Assembly (NCBI RefSeq): GCF_025154055.1
Contig: NZ_JAOALK010000027.1
Coordinates: 1-64,000, forward strand
Direction: 5' to 3'
DNA from: Aquibacillus koreensis
Lineage (GTDB): Bacteria > Bacillota > Bacilli > Bacillales > Amphibacillaceae
Length of the DNA: 64,000 nt
This document shows positions 61,092 through 64,000 of the stretch, in pieces. How positions within the stretch are numbered: position 1 is the stretch's first letter; each line of letters opens with the position of its first letter. The notes under the pieces were generated by a model that ran no database searches, had not been told where the DNA came from, and saw only the letters and a list, made by a program, of their open reading frames with translations. The translations under genes were made by a program, and so were the position numbers.

Positions 61092-62003
61092 TTGATTAAT
61101 TTACATATTCCGGAATCTTTCAAAACGAAAATTGTAGGTGCTTTTGGTGAGAATGGGAAGCAATGGTTAGAAACTCTAGAGGAGACAGTCAAAATGTATG
61201 CCGGTCAGTGGCATCTCCAGATCGATGGGCCAGTGGATAATTTATCGTACAATTATGTTTTGAAAGCTGTTAATGATAAGGGTACTCCTGTTATTCTTAA
61301 GCTAGGTGTACCAGGTTTTGACTTTAAAAATGAAATTAAAACGGTTCTGGCTTATGGGGGAAATGGTTGTGCCAACGTTCTAGAATGGGACGCAGAGGGT
61401 GGAGGTATGCTTTTAGAGCAACTCATCCCAGGTCAAATGTTAGTCGGTGAGGAAGAAGGGCAGGCAATTCAACATTTTGTTACCGTTTGGCAAGCAATTC
61501 GTTGTCCAGTTCCAGACGGATTAGATTGTCCTAAGATTATGGATTGGGCTAAAGGGTTAGATCGATACCTAGAAGATCATCCGAATGATACAGGTCCAAT
61601 TGACAAGGAGACTATTAAAAGAGCGCAAGGTTATTTTAAAGAGATCTTCGATACATCTGATGGATCAGAGCTTCTGCATGGGGATTTGCATCACCAAAAT
61701 ATATTGTATTCCGAGGAAAAAGGTTGGATGGCAATTGATCCGAAGGGAGTTGTAGGCGATCCATACTTTAGTTTTACAGCTTTCATGGTAAATGAAATAC
61801 ATAATAAGCCAAGTCCAAAGGAAAGGTTTATAGCAAGAGCAAATAGACTTATCGAAATGCTCGAACTAGATCGAGGTAGATTTTTAAAAGCTGGCGTAGC
61901 TATGGCAACCTTATCTGCTTGTTGGGGAATAGAAGACCATGACGAAGAATGGATTTACGCCTTTACATGTGCAGAGTGGTTTCAAGAACTATTGGACATG
62001 TAA
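61092..62003 (+). CDS. Aminoglycoside/hydroxyurea phosphotransferase-like kinase
   Basis: The 303-residue protein has a protein-kinase-like fold of the APH(6)/hur family: the catalytic loop is LLHGDLHHQNIL (H196, D198, N203) and the metal-binding IDPKGVVGDP has D216. ATP contact Lys is in PVILKLG. Family members phosphorylate streptomycin-type drugs, but many chromosomal ones have unknown substrates. Start TTG 61092 follows AGGAGGTAAG. Confidence 0.8.
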   Translation: MINLHIPESFKTKIVGAFGENGKQWLETLEETVKMYAGQWHLQIDGPVDNLSYNYVLKAVNDKGTPVILKLGVPGFDFKNEIKTVLAYGGNGCANVLEWDAEGGGMLLEQLIPGQMLVGEEEGQAIQHFVTVWQAIRCPVPDGLDCPKIMDWAKGLDRYLEDHPNDTGPIDKETIKRAQGYFKEIFDTSDGSELLHGDLHHQNILYSEEKGWMAIDPKGVVGDPYFSFTAFMVNEIHNKPSPKERFIARANRLIEMLELDRGRFLKAGVAMATLSACWGIEDHDEEWIYAFTCAEWFQELLDM

Positions 62004-62007
62004 AAAA

Positions 62008-62059
62008 GAGGGACGGACGTTCTCCTGTTTCCAGAAATGGCAACAGATCGAATCGCCCT
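62008..62059. repeat. Dispersed repeat, copy 20 (degenerate)
   Basis: AGAGGGACGGACGTTCTCCTGTTTCC and then GGCAACAGATCGAATCGCCC. The left arm has an inserted four bases and the right arm has several changes, so this is an old copy. Confidence 0.65.
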
Positions 62060-62064
62060 TATAC

Positions 62065-63069
62065 TTAAAATTCAACCTTTTCTTGTTGTGGTGGTTGCTC
62101 TAACCAACTATTTTTAATCATTAAAGTCTCTGCTTTTTTCCCAAGTTTCACTGTATCTTGAAGTACATCAGAGTAGAATCTTTTTAAATCGTTTCTTAAC
62201 GATGTGGCAACAGATGTTGCATAATCTGAAACACCAGCTGATGTTAAAATGCTCATTTGATACATAACGAACTTGTCAGAAAATGGTGGTTGAGTGGAAC
62301 TGTATATTTGTGTCTCAGATGGCATGGGAGCAGGTAATTGACTACTTGTTAACACTTTAGTAAGAGAGCTTATAATCTTTTCAGATAAATTACCTGCTTG
62401 CTCCATAAATTCTCTAACTTCTTTTTTGTCAGCAGTTTGTCCAAAAGCTTTTGTAATAGTATTTCCCACTACATTAGCCTCTAGGTTTCCGAAAACATGC
62501 GATATTTCCACTGCATTTAAAAACCGTTGATCCCCAAATAAATTATTACCACTTACATAATCTTTATTTTCAATAAAGTCTACCTTTTTCGAAGAATCTA
62601 TAATCGGAGCTCGATTATAAATTCCTTTATCCAACAACACATTACTAATAAGTTCAAAAACATGCATAATCTCTCCAGTACCGACGCGAAAGTGATCCAT
62701 AATGTCTTTGCGAGAGGACATCGTGTACATGAGACTATAACTTGAAGTCATCATTCTAGCTACATTTTTAAAATAGAGTAATGAAAACGAATCCGAAAAT
62801 AGTCGTGGTGCATTCATATCTATATCTTGAATTCCAAATCCTACTGGTACTGGGATTTTTTCAACTTCTAGTAGATGTTTTGTTTTTTGTGTTTGGTGTT
62901 CCATGTTTTCAAGGGTTTTGGTTAAAGTATTACGAACCTCCATATCTTCTGCTATCGATATAGAATACTTTAAAATACAAGAACAATGCGTGAGGCTCAT
63001 ATATGATTGCCATATAGATGCTATTTCAGAGGCTGTTAGATTTACATTTTTTTGCGAACACATGCACAT
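62065..63069 (-). CDS. DUF3231 protein
   Basis: The 334-residue protein is a DUF3231 member with two ferritin-like helical halves (about 10-165 and 180-325). Typical segments are LTASEIASIWQSYMSLTHCS, EKIPVPVGFGIQDID, NAPRLFSDSF and PPFSDKFVMYQMSILTSAG. Metal ligands are not clear. Members are frequent in spore-forming Bacillaceae, function unknown. ATG 63069 or 63063 may be used; GGAGTGAT lies upstream. Confidence 0.88.
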   Translation of the reverse strand: MCMCSQKNVNLTASEIASIWQSYMSLTHCSCILKYSISIAEDMEVRNTLTKTLENMEHQTQKTKHLLEVEKIPVPVGFGIQDIDMNAPRLFSDSFSLLYFKNVARMMTSSYSLMYTMSSRKDIMDHFRVGTGEIMHVFELISNVLLDKGIYNRAPIIDSSKKVDFIENKDYVSGNNLFGDQRFLNAVEISHVFGNLEANVVGNTITKAFGQTADKKEVREFMEQAGNLSEKIISSLTKVLTSSQLPAPMPSETQIYSSTQPPFSDKFVMYQMSILTSAGVSDYATSVATSLRNDLKRFYSDVLQDTVKLGKKAETLMIKNSWLEQPPQQEKVEF

Positions 63070-63132
63070 ATCACTCCGATATTTCTATAATTTAGTTAGT
63101 ATTTTTCCACATAAAAGCGATAATATACTTTT

Positions 63133-63219
63133 GTAAACGCAGGGACGGTTCTCCTGTTTCCATTTTTGGAAACAGGAGAACCGTCCCTGTGGTTACAAGA
63201 TATGTCCCTATGTTCACGT
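63133..63219. repeat. Dispersed repeat, copy 21 (full palindrome plus extra end)
   Basis: GTAAAC, GGGACGGTTCTCCTGTTTCC, loop ATTTTT, GGAAACAGGAGAACCGTCCC, GGTTAC, and then a second partial end (GTCCCTATGTTCACGT, 63204-63219). The remaining 63220-63397 holds only the leader of the MFS gene. Confidence 0.9.
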
Positions 63220-63397
63220 TCTCCATCTTAGGTCTGAGTATTTTTCATTCCAGTGCCTGACGCAATTGTCTTTCCAACGGTATATGATTGTAGTCGTTGA
63301 ATGAATTGGTTTGGGTAACATGTTTGATATTATGAACAGACATACACTGGTAACAGTTTGCTTGAACCCTCAAGAAATAGAGAAGGGGGAGTTACAA

Positions 63398-64000
63398 ATG
63401 CGTTTTAAGGACTTTCATCCAAATATAAAATTAAGGATCATTTTTGGCTTTTTAAGTGAGATGATCGGAAGTATGATTTTTCCATTTATGGCTATTTATT
63501 TTGCCGTCCATTTCGGAGCAAAGTTAACAGGAATTCTATTGATTGTTAACATTCTTGTCGGGGCACTCGTAGGTTTTTATGGAGGCTATTTATCTGACAA
63601 GATGGGGCGTAAGAAACTGATGGTTGTCGCTGAGTTATTGCGTGTTGTCTCACTTGTTGTGATGACGCTGGCGAATTCTCCGTGGTTTGAGTCACCTGTT
63701 TTAACATTTGCTATGTTTCTAGTAGCAAGCATTTGTTGGGGAATTGAAGGACCTGCAACGGATGCCATGTTAATTGATGTGAGCAAGCCAAAGGAAAGAA
63801 AGTTAATGTACTCAATCATGTATTGGTCAGGTAATCTTTCTATTGCGATAGGTGGAGCAGTTGGCGCATTTTTATTTGAGGACTTTTTATTCGAACTCTT
63901 TATTGGTATGACTGTGATGTCGGTTATTATGGCTTTTGTATTAATCTTTTTTATCCAGGAGAGCTTCTTTCCTGAACAGAGTATGAAAGTAGATATGGCT
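63398..64000 (+). CDS. MFS transporter (N-terminal part; runs off the window)
   Basis: ATG 63398 follows AAGGGGGAG. The 201 visible residues hold six helices of a major-facilitator protein. The loop 2-3 signature reads GGYLSDKMGRKKLM, and GPATDAMLIDVSKPKERKLM follows helix 4. It looks like a drug or sugar efflux protein of the DHA1 type, but the substrate is unknown. The gene continues beyond 64000. Confidence 0.85.
   Translation, partial: MRFKDFHPNIKLRIIFGFLSEMIGSMIFPFMAIYFAVHFGAKLTGILLIVNILVGALVGFYGGYLSDKMGRKKLMVVAELLRVVSLVVMTLANSPWFESPVLTFAMFLVASICWGIEGPATDAMLIDVSKPKERKLMYSIMYWSGNLSIAIGGAVGAFLFEDFLFELFIGMTVMSVIMAFVLIFFIQESFFPEQSMKVDMA

Overview
The window looks like a chromosomal segment of a low-GC, Gram-positive Bacillaceae. 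The signs are strong purine-rich ribosome binding sites, many Bacillus-type families (YdbS/YdbT, YesL, DUF3231, YuzL-like, class II GalT), catabolite-responsive elements, AraR- and NrdR-type boxes, and a guanidine-I riboswitch. A BCCT osmolyte transporter would suit a salt-tolerant member, but I cannot name the genus. No rRNA, tRNA, CRISPR array or prophage was seen.

Layout. Positions 1-2.5 kb hold an IS91-type insertion unit (tyrosine recombinase plus HUH/Y2 transposase), followed by a group of very small genes and an SRPBCC protein. From 4 to 29 kb lies a hemicellulose/arabinose region: an AraNPQ-like oligosaccharide importer without its own ATPase, a GH51 arabinofuranosidase, two paralogous cytoplasmic GH10 xylanases, and an FGGY kinase-araD-araA operon for L-arabinose. 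Paired AraR-like boxes and cre sites precede these units. Housekeeping and unknown genes are interspersed (ydbST, DUF1697, hydrolase, mnmH, MscS channel, DUF817). From 29 to 35 kb there are an SDR, a phospholipase A2-like mini-protein, an Sm-like mini-protein, a tandemly duplicated membrane protein and a TetR-controlled membrane protein.

From 35 to 42 kb a LacI-regulated sugar locus contains a TIM-barrel isomerase, an RbsBAC-like importer and a Gfo/Idh/MocA oxidoreductase. From 42 to 52 kb lie a CPBP protease, a BCCT transporter, UvsE, NrdDG behind two NrdR boxes, a cyclo-ligase-like protein and a sigma/anti-sigma pair. From 52 to 64 kb lie galKET, a guanidine riboswitch with the GdnCD exporter, a decayed MntA/HepT module, UppP, an EamA/SgrR-like divergent pair, an APH-like kinase, a DUF3231 protein and a truncated MFS gene.

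The most striking feature is a dispersed palindromic repeat with the core GGGACGGTTCT/AGAACCGTCCC. I count 21 copies, about one per 3 kb, essentially all between genes. Copies occur as single units and as inverted pairs. Their ends supply the stop codons of six genes. Three copies have a T-run in place of the C-run and look like working terminators. One copy sits inside the leader of a xylanase gene where its paralogue has none. No transposase that would mobilise it is visible here.
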